Shown in pieces: positions 40,502 through 48,150 of a stretch of 55,931 nt of DNA. The position numbers and the translations under genes were made by a program. Positions within the stretch are counted from its first letter, which is position 1. Each line of letters begins with the position of its first letter. Below the pieces are notes generated by a model. It made no database searches. It was given only the letters and a program-made list of their open reading frames with translations, and was not told the origin of the DNA. The DNA comes from a virus: the IMG/VR virus record IMGVR_UViG_3300042305_001857, positions 1 to 55,931 of that record. One strand, 5' to 3'.

Positions 40502-40522
40502 GCGAGGAAAACATGCTATTAT
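40494..40522 (+). promoter_or_regulatory. Sigma70 promoter
   Basis: TTGACT (40494-40499), 17 bp spacer, TATTAT (40517-40522) with TGC before it. Heads the unit that leads to clpP. Confidence 0.75.
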
Positions 40523-40556
40523 GATGTGGTGGTGGTCAAATATAAAAGGCGAAACA

Positions 40557-40742
40557 ATGTCCGAAGACGATTTTTTTGAAATGCTTGATAACGGGTTATG
40601 CGCCGAGTTTGTTGAGTTTTTAGAAATAGTTGAAGGTAAAGGATATTACATTCCTTTTATAACAACTGTTTCTTATTTGACACACCCTGCAAGCAGAAAA
40701 TCGCTAAATATAAAAGAAAAAAAAGATGAATACCCAAACTAA
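40557..40742 (+). CDS. Hypothetical acidic protein, 61 aa
   Basis: ATG 40557 lies downstream of the predicted transcript start; an earlier ATG at 40521 would overlap the -10. MSEDDFFEMLDNGLCAEFVE, then aromatic residues. No motif. Confidence 0.5.
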   Translation: MSEDDFFEMLDNGLCAEFVEFLEIVEGKGYYIPFITTVSYLTHPASRKSLNIKEKKDEYPN

Positions 40743-40755
40743 CCAAGAGGAGAAA

Positions 40756-40941
40756 ATGAAAAAGATTACGGCAGGAAACCTTGTTCAATGGAATGGTGTT
40801 GAACGCACTCTTTCCGAGTTTATTGAGTGGCTTGAAGATAGGCCACATCTTGATAGCAAACATTCAAAGTTGTTGAGCGATCTAATGGTCGCATATAACA
40901 ACTTTTCAGACGATACAGAAATGGATCACGAAGAACTATGA
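40756..40941 (+). CDS. Hypothetical protein, 61 aa
   Basis: AGAGGAG precedes ATG 40756. MKKITAGNLVQWNGVERTLS then LSEFIEWLED; helical. No motif. Confidence 0.6.
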   Translation: MKKITAGNLVQWNGVERTLSEFIEWLEDRPHLDSKHSKLLSDLMVAYNNFSDDTEMDHEEL

Positions 40942-40961
40942 ATAACAACAAAGGAAACAAA

Positions 40962-41672
40962 ATGCTAAACAAAACTGCGAAGAACAAAGTATCATCAAGC
41001 AAAATGGCAAAAGCCGTTGAAGAAGATTTTCTTCGCTCGCTTTCACCGGGTAAAGAAGAAAGTCGCAAGATAGGTCTTTATTCAGAACTTGATGGTGAGA
41101 AAGCCGAAGTAGTTGTTTATAGTCTTCTACATCTGCACGAAACACGAACCAAAAGTGTTCCACGACCATTGACAGCGGCACAAAGAAAGAAACTTGAAAA
41201 AGCCATTGAAAATGAAGACATGGAAGCGCCGATTGATGTAAAGTTTGACGAAGTATCACAACCTATTGATTTCGTCATCAGCACTCCCGGTGGTCGTGCA
41301 AGTGATATGTTTAGTATCTATGATGTAATGCGTATGGTTCGCAAAGATTGTGATATTGAAACATTTGGTCTTGGTCAGGTTATGAGTGCAGGTGTTCTTC
41401 TTCTTGCAAGCGGAACAAAAGGAAAGCGTAAGATCGGTAAAAACTGTCGCGTAATGGTTCATCAAGTAAGTGCTGGAACAAGCGGTCCTCACCACGAAAT
41501 GATGAACGAGATTCAAGAGATTGAATACACACAGCAAAAGTATATCAAGTGTCTTGCTGCCGAAACAAAGATGAGTGAGATGTTTATCAAGAAACTCTTT
41601 GAAAGAAAGGTAAATATCTATCTATCTGCTGAAGAAGCGGTCCGTTATGGTATAGCCGACATAATTATCTGA
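40962..41672 (+). CDS. ClpP-like serine protease
   Basis: Ring-forming protease family. Ser in VMSAGVLLLASG (Ser142) and His in RVMVHQVSAG (His167) are present. The third residue of the triad, Asp in ClpP, aligns with Asn218 in RKVNIYLSAEEAVRYGIAD. PGGRASDMFSIYD is the oxyanion block. Start ATG 40962 (AAGGAA upstream) preferred to ATG 40938. Possible roles are prohead protein processing or host-protein turnover. A GIY-YIG gene follows. Confidence 0.82.
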   Translation: MLNKTAKNKVSSSKMAKAVEEDFLRSLSPGKEESRKIGLYSELDGEKAEVVVYSLLHLHETRTKSVPRPLTAAQRKKLEKAIENEDMEAPIDVKFDEVSQPIDFVISTPGGRASDMFSIYDVMRMVRKDCDIETFGLGQVMSAGVLLLASGTKGKRKIGKNCRVMVHQVSAGTSGPHHEMMNEIQEIEYTQQKYIKCLAAETKMSEMFIKKLFERKVNIYLSAEEAVRYGIADIII

Positions 41673-41684
41673 GAGCACTACTTA

Positions 41685-41709
41685 TTCATACAAGAGAGAC
41701 TTGTATGAA
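41685..41709 (+). promoter_or_regulatory. Hairpin sequestering the GIY-YIG start codon
   Basis: TTCATACAAG (41685-41694), AGAGA loop, CTTGTATGAA (41700-41709). A perfect 10-bp stem that holds ATG 41705-41707 in its 3' arm. Confidence 0.8.
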
Positions 41710-42280
41710 AAGTGGTATATATCTAATAAAAAACACAGTAAATAACAAGGTTTATGTAGGTTCGGCAATCAATATTAGTAACCGATGGTCAAGACACAAA
41801 CACGATCTAAAAGAAGGTAAACATCATTCCGAACACTTGCAAAAATCTTGGGATAAATATGGAGAACAAAGTTTCACATTTGAAATCTTAGAAGAAGTAA
41901 CAAACCCAGAACATTTATTAGCATACGAACAAGTTTATCTGGACTATTACAAGTCTTTTGAAGTTGATAGAGGCTACAACATGTGCAAGGTTGCCGGCTC
42001 TCATCTTGGAATGAAGCGCAAAGAAGAGACAATAAAGAAGCTCAAAAATAGAATTATAAGCCAAGAAACAAAACACAAATTGAGTGAAGCACAAAAAGGC
42101 AGAATATTCAGCGAAGAAACAAAAAAGAAAATAGGTGAAGCAAATAGTGGTAGAAAACGAACAGAAGAAACAAAAACAAAAATGAGTGAAGCAAAAAAAG
42201 GTAAAAAACGCAGTGAAGAAACAAAAAAGAAAATAAGTGAAACAAAAAGAACATTAGCAAAGAAGCAAGAAAAAAATTGA
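41705..42280 (+). CDS. GIY-YIG homing endonuclease with NUMOD3 repeats
   Basis: N-terminal SGIYLIKNTVNNKVYVGSAI is the GIY-YIG catalytic core, with SNRWSRHKHDL (Arg) and the Glu in LLAYEQVYLDYY. C-terminal half is a chain of 'SEETKKKIGEANSGRK'-type NUMOD3 DNA-binding repeats. 191 aa. It lies free-standing after clpP; no intron is needed to explain it because ClpP ends normally. Confidence 0.88.
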   Translation: MKSGIYLIKNTVNNKVYVGSAINISNRWSRHKHDLKEGKHHSEHLQKSWDKYGEQSFTFEILEEVTNPEHLLAYEQVYLDYYKSFEVDRGYNMCKVAGSHLGMKRKEETIKKLKNRIISQETKHKLSEAQKGRIFSEETKKKIGEANSGRKRTEETKTKMSEAKKGKKRSEETKKKISETKRTLAKKQEKN

Positions 42281-42302
42281 GCTAAGTAAAAGAGGCAATA
42301 CT

Positions 42303-43937
42303 ATGAAAAACAAGGTTGATATTGGCAAGTTGATAGAAAGGAAATATAAAGGTAACACTTTACAACTAAACGATCTGCTTGACGAGATTGACCTTGTTCT
42401 TCAAGAGAGTGACCAATCCTATCTTCATTCTAAAATCATTCCAGCAAACCTAGAAGAAAATCCAGAAACTGAAAATATCGCTTTTAGAATGGGACAAGTT
42501 GGTAACAGGAACTCGGTATCGCCAGAGCCAGGATACAGTGGAAAAGAACCATCGGAAGTTATACCAGACAAAATAGCAGAAGCACCTCAACAGGCTCTTC
42601 AAAAACAAGTTGACTTCACAATAAAAGTCCCTGACCTTTACTCATTGATGACAAATCCCAAAGCAATGAGTCCGTCATCAGAAGATAGAAAAACCATAAA
42701 TGATATAATGGCAAATATAAATGCGCCAATAAATACCTGGTATGGTAGAATTCAGGCATTGAAAAAATATACATCACAACTTGGTGCTACTCCCTCTGCT
42801 GGTGTAAATATCACAGAAGCCATATCATCTTTGATGATATTGAATGTTTTGAAAAAAGTAAGTTTTTTTACGGATCAACCTGGAAAGCAGTTTGAATATA
42901 TATTTTCTGCTATTATGCACCCAGAAGCCAAAGTTATTGGGGATGAAGCAGAACAAGTAGAAGATGTTGGCTCTCCCACTGGAAAAGTAAGTTTGAAGTT
43001 TTTACAAACAGGTGAACCAACAATCAAAGCTAGTGGTGAAAATCTACGAAATGCAATAAATGTAAAAGATGTTGACAATGCTTTCGTTGACTATATCGTA
43101 GTTCGCTGTTATGGAACCGGTGTTATACAGTTTGGTCGTATTGGGATCACAAATGTAAAAGAGTTTGTTGATAAACACTATGAAATAGTAAAAAACTTCT
43201 CAGACAAAAGTTTATTGATGGCGTTGAGGGAACCAGACTCTCGCGGAATAGAAGGACGTCCTGCTTATGTTCTCTACCTAAAAGAAGGTGGAGTAACGAC
43301 TGCTGCTACCTCGCAAAAAACTATTTCAAGCAAAGATAAACTTGAATATGATATTCTTGGATTGAAGATTCCGTCAGATTCATATAATAAAAAAATAGAT
43401 GTTCTTGGTGGAAAAACCCTTAGTTCATATGTTAACGAACTACAAGCAAACAAAAATGACATCAAAAAGTTACAAAAACTCTTATCTTTTTTTCCGCAAT
43501 ACACTTCTTTGTCTCCACAGGACAAACAACAAAATACACAAAATATTGCCAACGATGTTGTAGATTATGTAAGAAAAAGAACACAACAAATAAAAAATAT
43601 CCTATCATCTGTTCCTGGTTTACAAAAAGAAAATAAAAACCTCCTACAAGAAGAAAACTTTACCATCACCAGCATTTGGAAAAATATTGTTGTTGAAACA
43701 CTTGATCTTGGGGATGTTGAAAAATATAACGAACAACAACTTGTTGTCAGCGATTCAATACAAAAAATGTATGTTGATGTATTGGAAAACTTGGATTCTC
43801 TAAACAAAAATATAACTTTATATTTTGCAACAGAACAAGGCAAAAATCAAAATGCTGGTGAACAAGCAAAAACAAATGCCAAAAACATTGTTGAATCCGT
43901 AAACAACATACAAGGTTCTGGCAATACTGAGAAATGA
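42303..43937 (+). CDS. Probable virion structural protein, 544 aa
   Basis: Opening MKNKVDIGKLIERKYKGNTL ... LLDEIDLVLQE is a helical, possibly cleaved leader. The middle has GKQFEYIFSAIMHPEAKVIG then DVGSPTGKVSLKFLQTG, a spacing a little like a PD-(D/E)xK fold, though I do not claim activity. The C-terminal third is coiled coil (QQNTQNIANDVVDYVRKRTQ). Size and neighbours suggest a virion or prohead protein. Confidence 0.45.
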   Translation: MKNKVDIGKLIERKYKGNTLQLNDLLDEIDLVLQESDQSYLHSKIIPANLEENPETENIAFRMGQVGNRNSVSPEPGYSGKEPSEVIPDKIAEAPQQALQKQVDFTIKVPDLYSLMTNPKAMSPSSEDRKTINDIMANINAPINTWYGRIQALKKYTSQLGATPSAGVNITEAISSLMILNVLKKVSFFTDQPGKQFEYIFSAIMHPEAKVIGDEAEQVEDVGSPTGKVSLKFLQTGEPTIKASGENLRNAINVKDVDNAFVDYIVVRCYGTGVIQFGRIGITNVKEFVDKHYEIVKNFSDKSLLMALREPDSRGIEGRPAYVLYLKEGGVTTAATSQKTISSKDKLEYDILGLKIPSDSYNKKIDVLGGKTLSSYVNELQANKNDIKKLQKLLSFFPQYTSLSPQDKQQNTQNIANDVVDYVRKRTQQIKNILSSVPGLQKENKNLLQEENFTITSIWKNIVVETLDLGDVEKYNEQQLVVSDSIQKMYVDVLENLDSLNKNITLYFATEQGKNQNAGEQAKTNAKNIVESVNNIQGSGNTEK

Positions 43938-43967
43938 GCGAAAAACAAGGTCAAGCACAATAACCGC

Positions 43968-43995
43968 TTGACTTCCTAAAAAATGATCGTATAAT
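43968..43995 (+). promoter_or_regulatory. Strong sigma70 promoter of groEL
   Basis: TTGACT (43968-43973), 16 bp spacer, TATAAT (43990-43995), preceded by GC. Confidence 0.87.
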
Positions 43996-44017
43996 GTCTC
44001 ATAAACCCGAGGTTTAG

Positions 44018-45592
44018 ATGAGTAAAGTATTTTGTCGTGAAAAAGCACTAAATGATAAACTATTGCAAGGCATCAATATACTGGCAGACAATGTTGCTTC
44101 CACAATGGGACCAAGAGGTCGCACAGTCATTATACACGAACGAGATCGTCGTCCTTTTGCCACAAAAGATGGTGTTTCAGTCAGCCGAGCAATAACCATA
44201 ACCGATGATCCGGTTGCCAATGTTGCTGTTCAAATAATGAAACAAGCAGCAGAAGAAACAGCAAATACAGCAGGCGACGGTACAACTACAAGCACAGTAT
44301 TGGCACGTTCTATTCTTGTTGAGAGTCAAAAATATCTTGCTGCTGGTATTTCTCCAATAGAAATAAAGCGAGGCATAGATAAAGTTGTTGGTGCTCTCAC
44401 TGTAAAAGTAAAAGAACTTGCCAAACCAGTAATGAAACTTGAAGATGTAGAAAATGTTGCTACCATCTCAGCAAATGGCGATGTTGCTATTGGTAAGTTG
44501 ATTGCCGAAGCAGTTGATCTAACTGGTAAAGATGGAGCAGTTACAATCAAAGAAGGAAAGTCTTTGCAAACCACACTTGAAGTGGTTGAAGGTTTTCGTT
44601 TCAAAGGCGGTATTGCTGCCGGTCAGTTTATTACAAATGAACGACTTGGCATCATGAAACACGAGAAACCACTGTTTCTTGTAACAGACGAAAGAGTTGA
44701 TGATATTTCACAACTTATGCCTACACTGGAACTTGCTGCACGGGCAAAGCGAGCACTTGTTATTGTTGCTGATGATATATTTGGTGAAGCACTTGCCGCT
44801 CTTATTGTGAATGCTATGCGTGGAAGCATGAAAGTTGCTTCTATCAAAGCACCTTCATATGGTCGTGATAGGTTCAATACTCTACAAGATATGGCTATTG
44901 CGGTTGGTGCTACATTTATTTCAGCCCAAACTGGAAAAACGCTTGCCGATGTAAAACTTACCGATCTTGGTAGTGCTAAAACTGTTGAAAGCAATAAACT
45001 TTGGACCACTATTGTTGGTGGAGAAGGCGACCCAGAAGTTATTTCTTCTCGTATTGAATCTTTGCGCGAAGAGTTCAAAATAACAGAAGATATGGGTGAG
45101 TGTGAAAAAATACAAGAACGCATCACTCGTCTTTCCAGTGGTGTTGCCACTATTCATGTTGGCGGAACAACAGAAGTAGAAATGATTGAAACAAAACACC
45201 GTATAGAGGATGCTCTTGAAGCAGTTCGTTCAGCACAAGAAGAGGGTATTGTTGATGGTGGCGGTGTTGTGCTTATCAAAGCATTTAGTAAACTGAAAGA
45301 GAAAGAACTAAACCTTGAAAACGAACAGCAACAAGTGGCCTTCAAGATCATTCAACAAGTTGTTGAAGCACCACTTCGTCAAATGTTGAAAAATGCTGAC
45401 GAACCAGCAGATGTTATTATAGCAAATATCAAAAAACGAGGTGTTGGTTACAATATTGCTACAAGAAAGTATTGTGATCTACTTGCCGCTGGTGTTATTG
45501 ATCCAGCAAAAGTATCTCGTGTTGCACTACAAAATGCAGCAAGTGTTGCCACAACGCTTATCACAACCAACTTTGCTATCATTGATGCTTGA
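44018..45592 (+). CDS. groEL: GroEL-type chaperonin
   Basis: Barrel-forming ATP-dependent folding machine. TMGPRGRTV, GDGTTTSTVLA (86-96, catalytic Asp87) and SANGD near residue 150 mark the equatorial domain, and the apical domain lies between. IVDGGGVVLIKA and LQNAASVATTLITT complete the core. 524 aa; it ends at TNFAIIDA without the Gly-Gly-Met tail of cellular GroEL. GAGG precedes the ATG. Its partner may be the candidate at 13806. Confidence 0.94.
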   Translation: MSKVFCREKALNDKLLQGINILADNVASTMGPRGRTVIIHERDRRPFATKDGVSVSRAITITDDPVANVAVQIMKQAAEETANTAGDGTTTSTVLARSILVESQKYLAAGISPIEIKRGIDKVVGALTVKVKELAKPVMKLEDVENVATISANGDVAIGKLIAEAVDLTGKDGAVTIKEGKSLQTTLEVVEGFRFKGGIAAGQFITNERLGIMKHEKPLFLVTDERVDDISQLMPTLELAARAKRALVIVADDIFGEALAALIVNAMRGSMKVASIKAPSYGRDRFNTLQDMAIAVGATFISAQTGKTLADVKLTDLGSAKTVESNKLWTTIVGGEGDPEVISSRIESLREEFKITEDMGECEKIQERITRLSSGVATIHVGGTTEVEMIETKHRIEDALEAVRSAQEEGIVDGGGVVLIKAFSKLKEKELNLENEQQQVAFKIIQQVVEAPLRQMLKNADEPADVIIANIKKRGVGYNIATRKYCDLLAAGVIDPAKVSRVALQNAASVATTLITTNFAIIDA

Positions 45593-45635
45593 CAAACAGC
45601 AAACAAACTGATAGGCTTACAAAGCAGGAGAAAAG

Positions 45636-45989
45636 ATGAACCAGATAGTAAAAATCCAAATGAATGCCGACATCACTGATGTTACTGAACTGACAGCATT
45701 AACAATGGAACAGGTAACCTTTCAGGTTGAAGAACTAAGAAAGGTTGTAGTTAAATTGAAATCTCAACTAAGAGAAACAGACATTCTGTCTCAACAGGAC
45801 AGAGAACAACTAAAACAAACCTTGCCACAACTTGATGCAGCAAAAGAACTTCTATCTAAAATAGATATGAGGCTTGGTGATATTGCTTCTATAACTTCTG
45901 GACTCGTTTCAGTGTTTGAACCGAAACAGAAAGAACCAGAAATAGTAGCAGATACAGAGGAATCAAATGATATCGTCTCAACCAGGTGA
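45636..45989 (+). CDS. Coiled-coil protein, 117 aa
   Basis: AGGAG before ATG 45636. Two helices (TMEQVTFQVEELRKVVVKLK; LPQLDAAKELLSKIDMRLGD), then an acidic tail. No motif. Confidence 0.62.
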   Translation: MNQIVKIQMNADITDVTELTALTMEQVTFQVEELRKVVVKLKSQLRETDILSQQDREQLKQTLPQLDAAKELLSKIDMRLGDIASITSGLVSVFEPKQKEPEIVADTEESNDIVSTR

Positions 45990-46188
45990 TCCTATATGGA
46001 TAAGAGAAGGTGTTTTTGTAGCAAGTGAAGTTGGAACTGGCTTACCGGTCGGTATTATATTGAAAAAAGCAAGGCGTGGTATTTTTATTGAGAGAAAAGT
46101 TATAAATAGCAGAACTTATATAAAAACATATATTGACAGTCTTGGCGAACGTTTTGTAGAAGAACAAGAAGTATTAGAACTAAAATAA
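45967..46188 (+). CDS. Small GDLV-like protein, 73 aa
   Basis: GAGGA before ATG 45967, 23-base overlap upstream. SQPGDPIWIREGVFVASEVG then GLPVGIILKKARRG. Looser fit to the barrel family. Confidence 0.55.
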   Translation: MISSQPGDPIWIREGVFVASEVGTGLPVGIILKKARRGIFIERKVINSRTYIKTYIDSLGERFVEEQEVLELK

Positions 46189-46198
46189 AGAGGAAAAA

Positions 46199-46480
46199 AT
46201 GCTGATAAAACTAAAAGAAGCACAAAAGATTGATTCAAGCAAAATAGATGAACATGGGCGTCTTGTTTCAAGTTCTTCCTTTGTTGTAAGAGAACTGCTT
46301 GTCAATCCAGAACATATTGTATCTATCAACGAGGATAACAGCAGAATGGGTGAAAAAATGAGCCGTGTTGAAACTACAAGAGGAGTTTTTACCGTGCTCG
46401 GAACACCAAATGAAATACAAGAGCAACTGACTGGAAACACTGGCACTTCTTCAAGAAGTAAAAAGGTTCTAAAAGACTGA
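46199..46480 (+). CDS. Hypothetical beta protein, FlbD-like pattern
   Basis: FVVRELLVNPEHIVSINEDN then RVETTRGVFTVLGTPNEIQE resembles the 'VNPxxIxxIxxxxxTxVxLxxGxxxxVxxxxxEI' outline of FlbD/phage small proteins. AGAGG before the ATG. TGATG link to glutaredoxin. Confidence 0.55.
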   Translation: MLIKLKEAQKIDSSKIDEHGRLVSSSSFVVRELLVNPEHIVSINEDNSRMGEKMSRVETTRGVFTVLGTPNEIQEQLTGNTGTSSRSKKVLKD

Positions 46481-46740
46481 TGAAAAACTTTTTTACAGTT
46501 TATGTTCTAACTGACTGCCCTTATTGTAAGAGGGCAGTCTCTTTGTTGGATGAAAAGAACTTACCATTTATAATAGTTGTAATGGACAAAAACCCAGAGT
46601 TTCTACAAAAAGTAAAACAAGATATGAACCACCCCACTGTTCCAGTAATCGTTCAACACACACAACTTGGTGTTCGTGTTATAGGTGGATCCGACAATCT
46701 TGAAGATTTTTTACAGTCACAGGAGTTCAAAAATGATTGA
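46480..46740 (+). CDS. Glutaredoxin
   Basis: Active site CPYC (VLTDCPYCKRAVSLL) near residues 13-16, the cis-Pro TVPVI and GGSDNLEDFL at the end. 86 aa, single domain. It can donate electrons to NrdA's CLAC pair via glutathione. Coupled to the previous gene by overlap. Confidence 0.92.
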   Translation: MKNFFTVYVLTDCPYCKRAVSLLDEKNLPFIIVVMDKNPEFLQKVKQDMNHPTVPVIVQHTQLGVRVIGGSDNLEDFLQSQEFKND

Positions 46741-47134
46741 GTGTTCTTTTATTCCTATCAAAAAATCAATGTTTACAAATGATGAAGAAATGCGTCACGG
46801 TTTATATAGTGCAACAACATATAACTTCCCAGAGTTTGGAGATACAAAATGGGTTTTTTGTGCTTATCTAAAAGTAGATCACAAAAAATACTTTGACGAA
46901 GGCATGACGTCTAAACAACTGATTGATGGGTGTTTGGAATATCTAAACTACGTTCCAGAGCCTGTTCGTAAAACAAAAAAAGCACAAAAACCAAAATATG
47001 GTAAGATCCAACCACTTGTCTCTAAAATAACCGGTGAATATGATGTGAAATATAAAGATGATCGTGTGATAGTTCAGTTTATCACAGATGATCGAGAAAA
47101 CCCGCTCCTGTGGGGAGAAGGAATGAAAATCTAG
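46733..47134 (+). CDS. Hypothetical protein, 133 aa
   Basis: AGGAG 7 bases before ATG 46733. Strand-rich; KYGKIQPLVSKITGEYDVKY then VIVQFITDD. No motif. Ends in TAG. Confidence 0.62.
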   Translation: MIECSFIPIKKSMFTNDEEMRHGLYSATTYNFPEFGDTKWVFCAYLKVDHKKYFDEGMTSKQLIDGCLEYLNYVPEPVRKTKKAQKPKYGKIQPLVSKITGEYDVKYKDDRVIVQFITDDRENPLLWGEGMKI

Positions 47135-47152
47135 GTTATAAGGAGATATAAT

Positions 47153-47503
47153 ATGTTTTACACCACAAGTTTATCAAAGTTTTTAGATGATACTTTTGCT
47201 TACACAAATAAAGATATTTTGGGTCATGGATACATTTATGATAGTGTCAAAACAGAAGAAGGAACAACTAAAATAGAAGTAGTTGTTCCAGGATATAGTA
47301 GAGAAGAACTAAAACTTGAAGTTTTTCACGACATTCTAAAACTATCTTGTGATACAAAAGGAAAACAGTTTGTTCGCAAATGGAAGATTGATAGTAGTGT
47401 TGATACTGAAACAATAAGTGCTGAAAGTAGAAATGGTATTTTGACTATAAATCTTTATAAAAATAAAGAAAATAGCAAAACAAGACATATCAATATTGAG
47501 TGA
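47153..47503 (+). CDS. Small heat-shock protein, Hsp20 family
   Basis: Alpha-crystallin domain: KIEVVVPGYSREELKLEVFH, KLSCDTKGKQFVRKWKIDSS and ISAESRNGILTINLY (the A-x-x-x-n-G-v-L motif). Short N- and C-terminal arms, 116 aa. AAGGAG precedes ATG. ATP-independent holdase; fits the chaperone set of this phage. Confidence 0.9.
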   Translation: MFYTTSLSKFLDDTFAYTNKDILGHGYIYDSVKTEEGTTKIEVVVPGYSREELKLEVFHDILKLSCDTKGKQFVRKWKIDSSVDTETISAESRNGILTINLYKNKENSKTRHINIE

Positions 47504-47543
47504 TATTTATAGTGTATTTTCATTGCAGATGAAAAATGCACAA

Positions 47544-47571
47544 GGGCGCAACTGGTTTGCGCCCTTTTCTT
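47544..47571 (+). terminator. Rho-independent terminator
   Basis: GGGCGCAA (47544-47551), CTGGT, TTGCGCCC (47557-47564), TTTTCTT. Ends the chaperone/redox unit. Confidence 0.9.
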
Positions 47572-47593
47572 TATGAAAGGCCTATTTATCTTT

Positions 47594-47959
47594 ATGAAAG
47601 AGATTATTGAGAACTTCAAGCGATATACCAATAAAATAAACGAAGCGGCTGATGAAAGTCAGTTGAAAATAAGTTTATTGATGGTTATTGATCGCAATAT
47701 TGATCGCTATAAAGAAGACATTCTTTCAGACATTCGCGCAGTAACGGGCGTTACTATTATAAACATAGAACAACATAAAAATGTCAAAAATCTGGACTAC
47801 AATGTTGTATCTATGAAGTTTGATCTTGATCCATACAAGTCGCCAGATCCAGATGTAAAGGTAGATATGTTGAATGCCTTATTGAGAATCAGAAAACAAC
47901 TTCTGGCAATAAATGGTATTATTCGTGTAAAGTATCTTTCACGACCAGAGTCTTACTAA
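47594..47959 (+). CDS. Hypothetical protein, possible virion component
   Basis: Start ATG 47594 or the in-frame ATG 47573 on the terminator edge; no good ribosome site for either. DILSDIRAVTGVTIINIEQH then VSMKFDLDPYKS and LLAINGIIRVKYL outline an alpha/beta ferredoxin-like pattern. I have seen similar unnamed genes among phage virion genes. Confidence 0.5.
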   Translation: MKEIIENFKRYTNKINEAADESQLKISLLMVIDRNIDRYKEDILSDIRAVTGVTIINIEQHKNVKNLDYNVVSMKFDLDPYKSPDPDVKVDMLNALLRIRKQLLAINGIIRVKYLSRPESY

Positions 47960-47961
47960 AT

Positions 47962-48150
47962 ATGAAAAACGACAAACTATATGTAAAATCTACATGTTTA
48001 GTTTGTCTCGGCAAAAAAAGTTTTTGTTTTTATTGCGACAGTGGCTTGACATATGTTGAAGCCGCTGATAAGATCATAAAGGAATGGCTAAAAAACCAAA
48101 CACCAGAAATTAGAAAATATATCATTGGAGAAGAAAATGAGGAACAGTAG
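47962..48150 (+). CDS. Small zinc protein, DnaJ-type CxxCxG motif
   Basis: STCLVCLGKKSFCFYCDSGL has the CxxCxGxxxxCxxCxxG spacing of half a DnaJ zinc domain. C-terminal helix. 62 aa. Overlaps the next start. Confidence 0.62.
   Translation: MKNDKLYVKSTCLVCLGKKSFCFYCDSGLTYVEAADKIIKEWLKNQTPEIRKYIIGEENEEQ

Noticed and set aside
41685-42302. Group I intron around the GIY-YIG gene
   Set aside because: ClpP ends at its normal C-terminus before it, and no continuing exon follows; the gene is free-standing.
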